Positions 7,703 through 15,133 of a stretch of 22,103 nucleotides of DNA are shown one piece after another. Within the stretch, counting starts at the first letter, position 1. Each line of letters starts with the position of its first letter. The DNA is from FW021-bin31 sp964422465 (GTDB lineage: Bacteria > Bacteroidota > Bacteroidia > Chitinophagales > Chitinophagaceae). Made by a program: the position numbers and the translations under genes. Location: contig CAYRBD010000056.1 in assembly GCA_964422465.1 (NCBI GenBank), forward strand, positions 1 through 22,103, in the 5' to 3' direction. Under the pieces are notes generated by a model. The model did no database searches, was not told the DNA's origin, and worked only from the letters and a program-made list of their open reading frames with translations.

Positions 7703-9014
7703 ATTTAGTGGTGAATTTACCACTTCGGAATCGCTTGTCTTTCATCACCTGCTGATGAAATGGAATGGTGGTCTTCACGCCATCAATCACATACTCGCTC
7801 AAAGCACGTTCCATGGTTTCTATAGCCTCTTCCCGGGTTTGTGCCACTGCAATAAGTTTAGACAGCAAGGAATCGTAATAAGGAGGGATTACATAACCCG
7901 CATAAATGTGAGAATCTACCCGCACACCATGGCCCCCGGGCGTATGCAGCACTTTAATGACTCCTGGAGAAGGCCGGAAATCATGATAAGGATCTTCTGC
8001 ATTGATCCTGCATTCAATGGCATGCATAACCGGTTCGTAATTTTTTCCCGAAATTGCTACCCCGGCAGCAATTTTAATCTGTTCCTTGATAAGGTCAAAA
8101 TTGATTACTTCTTCAGTAACTCCATGCTCCACCTGAATACGGGTATTCATTTCCATGAAATAAAAGTTCCGGTTCTTATCTACCAGAAATTCTACGGTAC
8201 CTACTCCCTCGTACTGAATGGCCTCAGCGGCTTTAATCGCAGCTTCTCCCATAGCCTTACGCAATTTTTTTGTCATAAAGGGGGAGGGAGATTCTTCAAT
8301 AAGCTTCTGATGGCGGCGTTGAATGGAACAATCCCGCTCACTCATGTGACAAGCTTTCCCATATTGATCTCCGGCAATCTGAAATTCAATATGATGGGGT
8401 TCCTCCACAAATTTCTCCATGTAGATGCCTTCATTTCCGAAAGAAACACGGGCTTCCGCCCTGGCAGCATTAAAATGGTGCTCTATTTCCTCTTCTTTCC
8501 ACACTACGCGCATGCCTTTTCCGCCACCGCCGGCAGTAGCTTTTAACATGACGGGATACCCGATTTTCTTTGCAGTTTTCTTTGCATCCTCGGCATTTTC
8601 AATCAGGCCATCCGAGCCCGGAGTAACAGGCACCCCTGCAGCCACCATCGTTTCTTTTGCCGTAATCTTGTCTCCCATTTTGTTGATCATCTCGGCCGAG
8701 GGGCCAATGAATTTTACCTGATGATCAGCACATATCTCTGCAAAACGAGCATTTTCAGATAAAAATCCATACCCGGGATGAATGGCATCTACATTGGTAA
8801 TTTCTGCAGCCGCCATTATAGTGGGGATGTTCAGGTAGGATTCACTACCGGAAGGCGGCCCGATACAGACACTTTCGTCTGCAAATTTTACATGAAGGCT
8901 ATCTATATCTGCAGTGGAATGAACCGCTACGGTCTTAATACCCATTTCTTTACAGGTTCGAATAATGCGCAATGCAATCTCTCCCCTGTTTGCAATCAAG
9001 ATTTTTTTAAACAT
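7656..9014 (-). CDS. accC: acetyl-CoA carboxylase, biotin carboxylase subunit
   Basis: This is the biotin carboxylase subunit of acetyl-CoA carboxylase, which uses ATP and bicarbonate to carboxylate biotin on AccB in the first step of fatty-acid synthesis. It has 452 residues from ATG 9014; the longer frame starts at a TTG at 9020. It shows the N-terminal KILIANRGEIALR, HPGYGFLSEN, the ATP-grasp glycine loop GGGGKGM (162-168), RDCSIQRRHQK, and the active-site segment EMNTRIQVEH with N290, R292 and E296 at the same numbers as in E. coli. Position 298 is Gly where E. coli has Pro. The protein ends in an acidic tail (KPEEEVVE) encoded opposite the polyproline tail of the convergent gene. It follows accB by 56 bases and is probably co-transcribed with it. 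Confidence 0.96.
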   Translation of the reverse strand: MFKKILIANRGEIALRIIRTCKEMGIKTVAVHSTADIDSLHVKFADESVCIGPPSGSESYLNIPTIMAAAEITNVDAIHPGYGFLSENARFAEICADHQVKFIGPSAEMINKMGDKITAKETMVAAGVPVTPGSDGLIENAEDAKKTAKKIGYPVMLKATAGGGGKGMRVVWKEEEIEHHFNAARAEARVSFGNEGIYMEKFVEEPHHIEFQIAGDQYGKACHMSERDCSIQRRHQKLIEESPSPFMTKKLRKAMGEAAIKAAEAIQYEGVGTVEFLVDKNRNFYFMEMNTRIQVEHGVTEEVINFDLIKEQIKIAAGVAISGKNYEPVMHAIECRINAEDPYHDFRPSPGVIKVLHTPGGHGVRVDSHIYAGYVIPPYYDSLLSKLIAVAQTREEAIETMERALSEYVIDGVKTTIPFHQQVMKDKRFRSGKFTTKFIEDFVLKPEEEVVE

Positions 9015-9058
9015 ATCCAATTCTTAATATAGGAGGCCGTTTACCTCATTTAGTCTTA

Positions 9059-9074
9059 TTAATAAGCTTATTAA
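9059..9074. repeat. 16-bp perfect palindrome at the accB end
   Basis: TTAATAAGCTTATTAA is a perfect palindrome that contains the accB stop codon (9071-9073). An overlapping second palindrome, CTTATTAATAAG, occupies 9055-9066. The arms are nearly all A/T, so it is a weak hairpin. It could mark the accB-accC junction, for example as an RNA-processing site, or be chance in A/T-rich DNA. Confidence 0.4.
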
Positions 9075-9574
9075 GGCTCTACCAGGAACAGTGGCTGGTC
9101 ATATTCTACCGGGGAGGCTTCTTCTACCAGGATCTTCACTATCTTACCACTTATTTCACTCTCTACTTCGTTAAACAACTTCATAGCCTCAATGATACAA
9201 ACGACCTTTCCGGGAGTTACTTCATCTCCCACGTTCACGAAGGAAGGTTTATCAGGTGAAGGACTACGATAAAAGGTACCGATCATAGGGGATTTGATAG
9301 TTATCAGGTTGGTATCTTCTTCTTTTTTGGCGGGTGTTTTTGGGGCGGGGGCGGCAGTCTCCTGAACGGGTGTCTGAGCAGGAGCGGGTATCTGGGGGGG
9401 TGGTGCAGGATAAGCCACTAATGGGTTGACTACCGGGGTAGAACTCTGGCCCTGCTCATCGGCTTTCTGTCCTTTTCTGATGGTGATCTTAAAATTGTCT
9501 TGTTCAATGTGTAATTCTGTCAGATGGGAGCGATTAACCTGTTTGACCAGTTCCTGTATTTCTTTAAAATCCAT
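9071..9574 (-). CDS. accB: acetyl-CoA carboxylase, biotin carboxyl carrier protein
   Basis: This 167-residue protein carries the biotin that shuttles carboxyl groups between AccC and the carboxyltransferase. The N-terminal helix (MDFKEIQELVKQVNRS) and the segment HIEQDNFKITIRKG are typical of BCCP. Residues about 50-85 are a Pro/Ala-rich flexible linker (PLVAYPAPPPQIPAPAQ). Residues about 90-167 are the biotinyl domain, with the modification motif EAMKLF giving K132 as the biotin-bearing lysine and the surrounding SPMIGTFYRSPSP characteristic of BCCP. Between efp and accC, all on the minus strand, it matches an efp-accB-accC order seen in many bacteria. Confidence 0.96.
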   Translation of the reverse strand: MDFKEIQELVKQVNRSHLTELHIEQDNFKITIRKGQKADEQGQSSTPVVNPLVAYPAPPPQIPAPAQTPVQETAAPAPKTPAKKEEDTNLITIKSPMIGTFYRSPSPDKPSFVNVGDEVTPGKVVCIIEAMKLFNEVESEISGKIVKILVEEASPVEYDQPLFLVEP

Positions 9575-9664
9575 AATTATATTTTTAAATAAAACGGAAA
9601 GAATGTATGAAGCTACAAATTATATTTGAATTTCTTACATTCTATCTTCTCGAAAAAGTTTTTT

Positions 9665-10228
9665 CTATTTAACGCGTTCGATATATTCGCCGGTCTGACT
9701 GTTGATTCGAACCATCTCATCCTTATCAATAAACAAAGGAACCTTAACGGTAGCACCGGTTTCCACGGTGGCCGGTTTTAGGGTACGGGTAGCCGTATCT
9801 CCTTTCAAACCCGGTTCGGTATAGGTAATCCTCAATTCGATCTTGTCCGGAAGTTCTGCACTCATTGGTTCATCGGTTTCCGTATTGATGAGGATAAAAC
9901 ACTCCTGTCCTTCTTTATAAAAATCAGATCCGTTCACCTTGGCTTCCGGCATAGCAAACTGCTCATAGGTCTCCGTACTCATAAAATGGAAGCCCATATC
10001 GTCCTTATAAAGGAACTGAAAAGGACGCTTTTCCACGCGTACCGTATGAATGTTTTCTCCTGAATTCCAGGTATGCTCAATGCTTTTCCCGGTTTCAATA
10101 CTTTTTAATTTGGCCCTGACTTTTGCCGCTGCCCGTGCAGTCTTATTCTGCCCGAAATCCACCACCTGATACAACTCATTGTTCAGCTTAATGATAAGGC
10201 CCATTCTTATGTCTGACGTTGTTGCCAT
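9665..10228 (-). CDS. efp: elongation factor P with a variant modification loop
   Basis: EF-P rescues ribosomes stalled on consecutive prolines. This 187-residue copy starts at ATG 10228 (MATTSDIRMG); the longer frame uses a GTG at 10234. Most of the family is clear, including RVEKRPFQFLYKDD, YTEPGLKGDTATRTLKPATVETGATVKVPLF split over the OB domains, and the C-terminal INSQTGEYIERVK. The tip loop of domain I is unusual. Where E. coli has EFVKPGKGQAF with the modified K34, this protein has DFGQNKTARAAAK (residues 24-36). It lacks PGK, and by my alignment it is two residues longer. K29, R32 and K36 are the only candidate basic residues. I believe similar loops occur in other Bacteroidota EF-Ps, from memory only. 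No EpmA, EpmB or EarP gene is in the window. Confidence 0.93.
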   Translation of the reverse strand: MATTSDIRMGLIIKLNNELYQVVDFGQNKTARAAAKVRAKLKSIETGKSIEHTWNSGENIHTVRVEKRPFQFLYKDDMGFHFMSTETYEQFAMPEAKVNGSDFYKEGQECFILINTETDEPMSAELPDKIELRITYTEPGLKGDTATRTLKPATVETGATVKVPLFIDKDEMVRINSQTGEYIERVK

Positions 10229-10266
10229 AAGCACTCGCTTTCTTGAAAAAATATAAATGTAAAATG

Positions 10267-10274
10267 CAAAAGTA
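10267..10274 (-). promoter_or_regulatory. -7 promoter element of efp
   Basis: On the minus strand this reads TACTTTTG, a perfect TAnnTTTG match, 38 bases before the efp ATG. It would start the efp-accB-accC transcript. No TTG occurs at the -33 spacing. The same eight bases occur in the opposite direction at 10347-10354. Confidence 0.45.
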
Positions 10275-10346
10275 AAACATTGTGTGAAAATGTAGCATTT
10301 CAGACCAAAATTCTAAAATTTCATCCCTTAATGAGGTAAAATTCCT

Positions 10347-10354
10347 TACTTTTG
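10347..10354 (+). promoter_or_regulatory. -7 promoter element of the zinc-ribbon gene
   Basis: TACTTTTG is a perfect TAnnTTTG match lying 40 bases before the ATG at 10395. It mirrors the efp promoter box in sequence and in distance to its gene. A clear -33 TTG is not seen. Confidence 0.45.
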
Positions 10355-10394
10355 TCCTGTAGTCAGGATATTTAATCAATTAAATAGATTTCAA

Positions 10395-10664
10395 ATGTTA
10401 AAAACTTGTTCCAAATGCAAATCCCAGGATATAAAGGATAAAACTGCCGGTTTATATTTTACGTTAACCGCTATTTTGTCTGTTATCGGTACGATCATGC
10501 TTTTTGTAAGCTGGCCTTGGGCCTTCTTGATCATCACAGCCATGCTGGTTTGCGTGGTGCTTGCGGTTGAACTTCCCAACAGAAAGTACACCTGCAAAAA
10601 TTGTGGCCACGAATGGAAAGAAGAATATTCTCCTGCCGGTGAGGCCACTTCCACTACTGCATAA
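10395..10664 (+). CDS. small membrane protein with split zinc ribbon
   Basis: This 89-residue protein is not a family I can name. It starts MLKTCSKCKSQD and later has YTCKNCGHEW, so two CxxC pairs (C5/C8 and C71/C74 by my count) could form one zinc ribbon. Between them lie two hydrophobic stretches (about residues 19-38 and 42-59), probably a membrane hairpin with a tight turn at SWPW. Both CxxC pairs would then sit on the same, probably cytoplasmic, side and could meet to bind one zinc ion. The tail is short and polar (SPAGEATSTTA). It lies 33 bases before the exported thioredoxin-fold gene, so co-transcription is plausible. Confidence 0.75.
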   Translation: MLKTCSKCKSQDIKDKTAGLYFTLTAILSVIGTIMLFVSWPWAFLIITAMLVCVVLAVELPNRKYTCKNCGHEWKEEYSPAGEATSTTA

Positions 10665-10697
10665 GCATTTGAACCTTTTTTTCAGGGAATTAAAAAA

Positions 10698-11225
10698 ATG
10701 GATCATTTTATGAAAAAGTTGCTTTCCGCTTTCCTATTGGCTGCCCTGCTTTGCGCCCCTTTTCTAATGGAAGCGCAAACCAGTACTAATTCAAAACCTA
10801 AATACCTTCGTTTCCCGGAAATCCCTCCTTTTGCCTTTACGGCCGTTGGCGGTAAGACCTTTACCAATAAGGATCTTAAGAAAGGGAAGCCAACCATGAT
10901 TTTCCTGTTCAGTGTAGATTGTTCTCACTGCCAGGAGGAAACACAGCGAATCACCAAAAATATTGATAAGTTTAAAGGAGCGCAAATACTGATGATTACG
11001 CCCTTTAACTACAACCAGATGGTAGCTTATTATAAAGGGTTTGGCGTACAACGCTACCCGGATGTGATTACGATGGGAACCGACTCTACCCGCCGGTTAA
11101 ATATGTTCTATCAGCAACAATATTTTCCCGGTATTTATATTTATGACAAGAAGGGGCAAATCGTTTATCACAACGAGGGTTCCCAACCTATAGATTCTTT
11201 AATTCATTACCTGAAAACAGATTAG
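10698..11225 (+). CDS. exported thioredoxin-fold (TlpA/redoxin-like) protein
   Basis: The protein has 175 residues from ATG 10698; a start at ATG 10710 would leave a cleaner signal peptide (MKKLLSAFLLAALL to LMEAQ). After the signal peptide it shows a thioredoxin-like fold: IPPFAFTAVGGKTFTNKDLKKGKPTMIFLFSVDC as the lead-in, a CSHC redox motif (C75, C78 counting from 10698), and the cis-proline region QQYFPGIYIYD (P144). It ends YHNEGSQPIDSLIHYL. Family members act in the periplasm as thiol-disulfide oxidoreductases or reductases. A substrate cannot be named. The gene probably shares a transcript with the zinc-ribbon gene before it. Confidence 0.85.
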   Translation: MDHFMKKLLSAFLLAALLCAPFLMEAQTSTNSKPKYLRFPEIPPFAFTAVGGKTFTNKDLKKGKPTMIFLFSVDCSHCQEETQRITKNIDKFKGAQILMITPFNYNQMVAYYKGFGVQRYPDVITMGTDSTRRLNMFYQQQYFPGIYIYDKKGQIVYHNEGSQPIDSLIHYLKTD

Positions 11226-11271
11226 ATTAGAGGTAATTAGCTATTTGTCAATTTTTAAATCTCATATTCAA

Positions 11272-12210
11272 ATGAAAGTTTCTGTAATAGGAGCTGGTAA
11301 TGTAGGCGCCACCTGCGCTAATGTACTGGCACAAAAAGATTTTTTAGAAGAAGTCGTATTGCTCGATATCAAAGAAGGGGTTTCTGAAGGAAAAGCGCTG
11401 GATATGTATGAAAGTGCTGCCATTAATTATTTCAGCACCCGCCTTACCGGAGCAACAAACGATTATTCCAAAACAGCAGACAGTGATGTCGTAGTGATTA
11501 CATCCGGCATACCCAGAAAACCGGGGATGAGCCGCGATGACCTCATCTCTACAAACGCTTCCATTGTAAAATCCGTTACTGAAAACGTGGTAAAACATTC
11601 ACCTAATGCAATTATCGTTATTGTAGCCAATCCCCTGGACGTAATGACTTATTGTGCTTATCTCACCTCGAAATTTGATAGCAAACGGGTATTTGGAATG
11701 GCCGGTATTTTGGATATCTCCCGCTACAAGGCCTTCCTGGCAGAAGAAATAGGCGGCTCTCCAAAAGACATCCAGGCTGTACTGATGGGTGGACATGGTG
11801 ATTCTATGGTACCCCTTCCCCGTTACACTACCGTATCCGGTATCCCGGTAACCCAGTTGGTTTCAGAAGATAAACTGAATGCCATTATTGAAAGAACAAA
11901 AAAAGGAGGGGGAGAAATTGTAAACCTTTTGGGTACTTCCGCCTGGTATGCACCCGGAGCCGCAGCTGCTCAGATGGTAGAATCGATCTGCAAAAATGAA
12001 AAACGCATCTTTCCTTGTTGCACCTGGTTGACAGGAGAGTATGGCTTTGAAAACATATACCTCGGCGTACCTGTTGTATTGGGTAAAAACGGGATTGAAA
12101 AAATCATCGAATTGAACTTAAACGAAGAAGAAAAGGCCTTGCTCCAAAAATCCGCTGAGCATGTACGCGAAGTAATGAGCGTGTTAGATCAGATGGATGT
12201 GGTAGCCTGA
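11272..12210 (+). CDS. mdh: malate dehydrogenase (LDH-like type)
   Basis: This NAD-dependent enzyme interconverts malate and oxaloacetate in the TCA cycle. It has 312 residues from ATG 11272; the longer frame begins at a TTG at 11245. The N-terminus MKVSVIGAGNVGATCA is the NAD-binding glycine motif. The active-site loop GIPRKPGMSRDDL has Arg in the position that favours malate over lactate. VANPLDVMTY and the catalytic-His segment MGGHGDSMVPL are also present. Its length fits the LDH-like MDH group common in Bacteroidota. It stands 46 bases after the thioredoxin-fold gene and is followed by a hairpin terminator. Confidence 0.96.
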   Translation: MKVSVIGAGNVGATCANVLAQKDFLEEVVLLDIKEGVSEGKALDMYESAAINYFSTRLTGATNDYSKTADSDVVVITSGIPRKPGMSRDDLISTNASIVKSVTENVVKHSPNAIIVIVANPLDVMTYCAYLTSKFDSKRVFGMAGILDISRYKAFLAEEIGGSPKDIQAVLMGGHGDSMVPLPRYTTVSGIPVTQLVSEDKLNAIIERTKKGGGEIVNLLGTSAWYAPGAAAAQMVESICKNEKRIFPCCTWLTGEYGFENIYLGVPVVLGKNGIEKIIELNLNEEEKALLQKSAEHVREVMSVLDQMDVVA

Positions 12211-12228
12211 ATAAAACAACTGAAAGGG

Positions 12229-12251
12229 CAAAAACCCATCTTTGGTTTTTG
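12229..12251. terminator. bidirectional hairpin terminator between mdh and the response regulator
   Basis: CAAAAACC at 12229-12236 pairs perfectly with GGTTTTTG at 12244-12251 around a seven-base loop. Either strand therefore ends the stem with a run of five T. It sits in the 47-base gap between two convergent genes, the normal place for a shared terminator. The stem is only 8 bp and poor in G+C, so its strength is uncertain. Confidence 0.5.
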
Positions 12252-12257
12252 AAGAAA

Positions 12258-12887
12258 CTACAACAATTGGTGCTCGAATGCCGTGGTTATAAGGGAGGCC
12301 GTATTTTTCACATTGAGCTTGGTCAATAAGTTCTTCCTATGGCTGTCAACAGTCAACGGACTGATAAATAGCTTTTCTGCTATCTGATTGTTGGTTAGGC
12401 CATCTGCTATTAATCTCAATACTTCTTTTTCTCTTCTGGTCAATACCGGTAAAATACCTGTAGGAATAGCAGATGTCGCGTTCAGCAGATGCTCCATTTC
12501 CAGACTCAGGTACAACCTTCCTCTCAACACCGTCTGGATTGCTTCGGATATTTCTTCTGCAGAAGCACTTTTTACCAGGTAACCGGAAGCTCCATTGTTT
12601 ATCATGCGGGAAATATAACTGCGGTCGCTAAAAGTACTGATACCTAAAACCCGGATTGCAGGAAACTCTTTTTTAATCCTTTTACACAAGTCAATACCGT
12701 TCACATCCGGTAAATTGATATCCAGCAGGATCACATCTACCTTATTGTTTTGCAAAAAAGGAAGGGTATCAAAAGCATTAGTTGCAGAGCCTGCCACTTC
12801 CATGTTTTCCAACTGGTCAAGCAAGGCTCTTAAACCGGCTACAACCATCGGATGATCATCAACAATAAATACCTGAACCTTGGACAT
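12258..12887 (-). CDS. NarL/FixJ-family response regulator
   Basis: This 209-residue cytoplasmic transcription factor is the partner of the histidine kinase just upstream. The receiver domain (about 1-120) has D10/D11, the phospho-acceptor D56 in LLDINLPD, S84 in GIST and K106 in GYLVKSAS. The C-terminal LuxR-type helix-turn-helix (about 145-209) runs from LTRREKEVLRLIADGLTNNQ to HRKNLLTKLNVKN. The start is ATG 12887, 32 bases after the kinase stop, so the pair is most likely one transcript. Possible targets are the divergently transcribed secreted genes at 15134-17724, but no binding site was identified. Confidence 0.93.
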   Translation of the reverse strand: MSKVQVFIVDDHPMVVAGLRALLDQLENMEVAGSATNAFDTLPFLQNNKVDVILLDINLPDVNGIDLCKRIKKEFPAIRVLGISTFSDRSYISRMINNGASGYLVKSASAEEISEAIQTVLRGRLYLSLEMEHLLNATSAIPTGILPVLTRREKEVLRLIADGLTNNQIAEKLFISPLTVDSHRKNLLTKLNVKNTASLITTAFEHQLL

Positions 12888-12919
12888 GTTTTAAAAAGAT
12901 AAAAGGTTAAAGATTATAA

Positions 12920-14926
12920 TCAGGTTACACTTCCTGTAATATTGACGGAAGTACCTTCCCCCGGCACAGATTGGAAATCCACAGTACCTTCCAAATATAC
13001 GACCCTGGCTTTCACATTGGCAATCCCGGCGCCTCCTTTCTTTTCAGCTTCCTGTATATTAAAACCCTTTCCATCGTCTTCTACTGTGAGGGTAAAGCAG
13101 TCTTCTTCCCGGATTAATTGAATCAGAACATTCCGGGCTCCGGCATGTTTCAAAATATTGTTCAGGAGCTCTTGAACAATCCGGTAAAGAATGATCTCTT
13201 TCTCCTGCTTCATTCTTTCTTCCATTCCATAGGCTTGTAACTGCACCTTGATCTCGCCGGACAGGTTCAGGTTTTCACAATAATTTTCCAGCGCCTCTTT
13301 CAGGCCAAAATTGATCAGCGCTTCGGGCATCATGTTGTGTGATACCCTGCGCAATTCGGCTATTGACTGATCCAACTGTTGGATAACCGTGCCGACCGCC
13401 TGCGCACTTTCTTCCGATAAAAATACATTTCCTTTCATAGTTGATAAAGATAATTTTACACCTGATAACAACCCTCCTACTCCGTCATGAAGGTCTTTGG
13501 CCAGACGGCTCCTTTCCTGCTCCTGCCCTTCCAGGATGGATTGAGCCGCCACCAGCTGTCGTTCTTTTTCAAGCTCCTGAATCCGTTGTTGCTGCACGAT
13601 TTCATTCTGTTTCAAAATAAAATGACGGTGTTTTAAATTCCGATAAACTAAAATGCTAATAATTGTCAATAAAGCAAGACCGCTAATAAGCCAATAATTT
13701 AAATTCCTTTTCTTATATAAAGATAACCGTTGAATCTGATTGTTTTTTTGAAGCACAAGAATACTATCTGCCTTCCGTTGTGTTTGGTATTTATTTTCAA
13801 TCTCGTTAATCTGCCTTTTACTTTCAGCTATATTCAGACTGTCATTCAGGTGTGTATAGGCCTGATAATATTCCACCGATAAGGCATAATTTTTTTTGTT
13901 GGCATAAGCTCTGGAGAGATAGAAAAGCGTTTTGTTTTCACGTATTTTATCTCCTATTTTTCTAAATATCCCTAAGGCCTCTTCTAAATAATTGATGCTT
14001 TTATTATCATTCCCCTTTTCAAAAAAAGTTAGCCCCAGAAGCAGCAAAGCATGAGCCTTCTGAAATTGTTGTCCTGTTTTTTGGGAATATGTTACAGCCT
14101 TATTCAGGTTCTCTATAGAATGGGTATAATCTTTTGTTTCATAAAAATAGCGACCTTTATACCCATAATATACCGTATAAAGATAATCGGATTTTAGCTC
14201 TTTTATTCTATTGCCGGCTAAATACAGATAGGTTTCCGCCTTTTTGTATTGCTTCAGATTTAAATAATCAAGCGTGATAAACATCAACACCTGCACAATT
14301 GATTCTTCGTGTACATCCGCCGGATATTTTTTCCCAATATTCAAAGCCTTAAGATGATAACTGAGCGCTTTATCATACTGCTTCAAATCGTTATAAACCA
14401 AACCCGTATTTGCATAAGCCGTCACCAGGTTGTTATAATCTCCCGCTTGTTCTAAAATACGGATAGCCTGTAAATAAGCACGAATAGCAACCTGATGATC
14501 CCCCTGTTGCAGGTAAGCCGTTCCTATACTCATTTGGTTGGCGGCTATGTTTTCTGCAGCTTTATCCGATGTATCTTTTTTATAATATAGATCTGCTTTC
14601 CTGTAAAAATACAGGGCGCTGTCGTATTGATCCAAATAATAATAGCTGGTACCTCTATAGGCATAGGTATCTCCCATTCTGGCAAAATTGCTGTCACTGG
14701 AAGCTAACAGAAAGGCCCGATCCAAAATATTTCGGACGGAGTCCTTACTGTTCATCATATTCTCCCAGGCCAGGCTGAGCAATAGCTCAATCCGGTTATC
14801 CTGTGAAAGACTACTATCTTTCAACCGAAGCCGGATAGAATCTTCGCTTTTCTGCCTGCCATTGGCAAACACTACCAAAAAGCAAAGCGCCATCATTAAC
14901 CTCAAGGGCTTACATTTGAACGGCAT
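12920..14926 (-). CDS. TPR-containing sensor histidine kinase (HPK7 type)
   Basis: This membrane kinase has 668 residues from ATG 14926, which opens a signal peptide (MPFKCKPLRLMMALCFLVVFANG); the longer frame begins at a TTG at 14950. Residues about 80-365 are tetratricopeptide repeats (for example YLDQYDSALYFYRKA and YNDLKQYDKALSYHLKAL), which would be the periplasmic sensor. A single membrane helix lies at about 408-429 (LNYWLISGLALLTIISILVY), followed by a short coiled coil. The dimerisation domain has the phospho-acceptor H480 in ERSRLAKDLHDGVGG. The ATPase domain shows IVQELLNNILKHA, DDGKGF and GGAGIANV. The signal sensed is unknown. A terminator-like hairpin lies about 80 bases before its start. 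Confidence 0.93.
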   Translation of the reverse strand: MPFKCKPLRLMMALCFLVVFANGRQKSEDSIRLRLKDSSLSQDNRIELLLSLAWENMMNSKDSVRNILDRAFLLASSDSNFARMGDTYAYRGTSYYYLDQYDSALYFYRKADLYYKKDTSDKAAENIAANQMSIGTAYLQQGDHQVAIRAYLQAIRILEQAGDYNNLVTAYANTGLVYNDLKQYDKALSYHLKALNIGKKYPADVHEESIVQVLMFITLDYLNLKQYKKAETYLYLAGNRIKELKSDYLYTVYYGYKGRYFYETKDYTHSIENLNKAVTYSQKTGQQFQKAHALLLLGLTFFEKGNDNKSINYLEEALGIFRKIGDKIRENKTLFYLSRAYANKKNYALSVEYYQAYTHLNDSLNIAESKRQINEIENKYQTQRKADSILVLQKNNQIQRLSLYKKRNLNYWLISGLALLTIISILVYRNLKHRHFILKQNEIVQQQRIQELEKERQLVAAQSILEGQEQERSRLAKDLHDGVGGLLSGVKLSLSTMKGNVFLSEESAQAVGTVIQQLDQSIAELRRVSHNMMPEALINFGLKEALENYCENLNLSGEIKVQLQAYGMEERMKQEKEIILYRIVQELLNNILKHAGARNVLIQLIREEDCFTLTVEDDGKGFNIQEAEKKGGAGIANVKARVVYLEGTVDFQSVPGEGTSVNITGSVT

Positions 14927-15005
14927 CCGAAACAAGCAGAACAATTGCAATGCTGATAAATTTCAAGTAAAATTGTTTAAAAAATACAATCCGGCCAAGT
15001 TTTCC

Positions 15006-15031
15006 AAAAAAATCCCCTTTTTCGGGGATTT
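15006..15031 (-). terminator. intrinsic-terminator-like hairpin upstream of the histidine kinase
   Basis: Read on the minus strand, AAATCCCC and GGGGATTT form a perfect 8-bp stem around a six-base loop, followed by more T so that seven T run together. This is a good intrinsic terminator by shape. No gene ends before it on this strand, and the kinase start lies 79 bases downstream, so it may be an attenuator in the kinase leader or the end of a small RNA. Confidence 0.55.
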
Positions 15032-15055
15032 CTCAAAAATACTGTTTTAAGAGGA

Positions 15056-15086
15056 TTGACCTGAAACATCCTGCAAAGGATATTTG
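15056..15086 (+). promoter_or_regulatory. promoter of the secreted OmpA-domain gene
   Basis: TTG at 15056-15058 is followed after 20 bases by GATATTTG (15079-15086), one mismatch from TAnnTTTG. Both elements and their spacing fit the Bacteroidota -33/-7 promoter. The ATG of the gene lies 47 bases further on. An approximate -7 box for the opposite strand (TATCCTTTG, one base too long) overlaps it at 15074-15082. Confidence 0.5.
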
Positions 15087-15133
15087 CAACATAAAAATTT
15101 AAAAACAGATTCTCCACTTCAAAACTTAAAATT

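Noticed and set aside
7653..8546. A 297-residue open frame on the plus strand
   Set aside because: It lies entirely opposite accC, whose protein is unmistakable. The plus-strand translation is rich in His, Phe and Asn with no recognisable domain.
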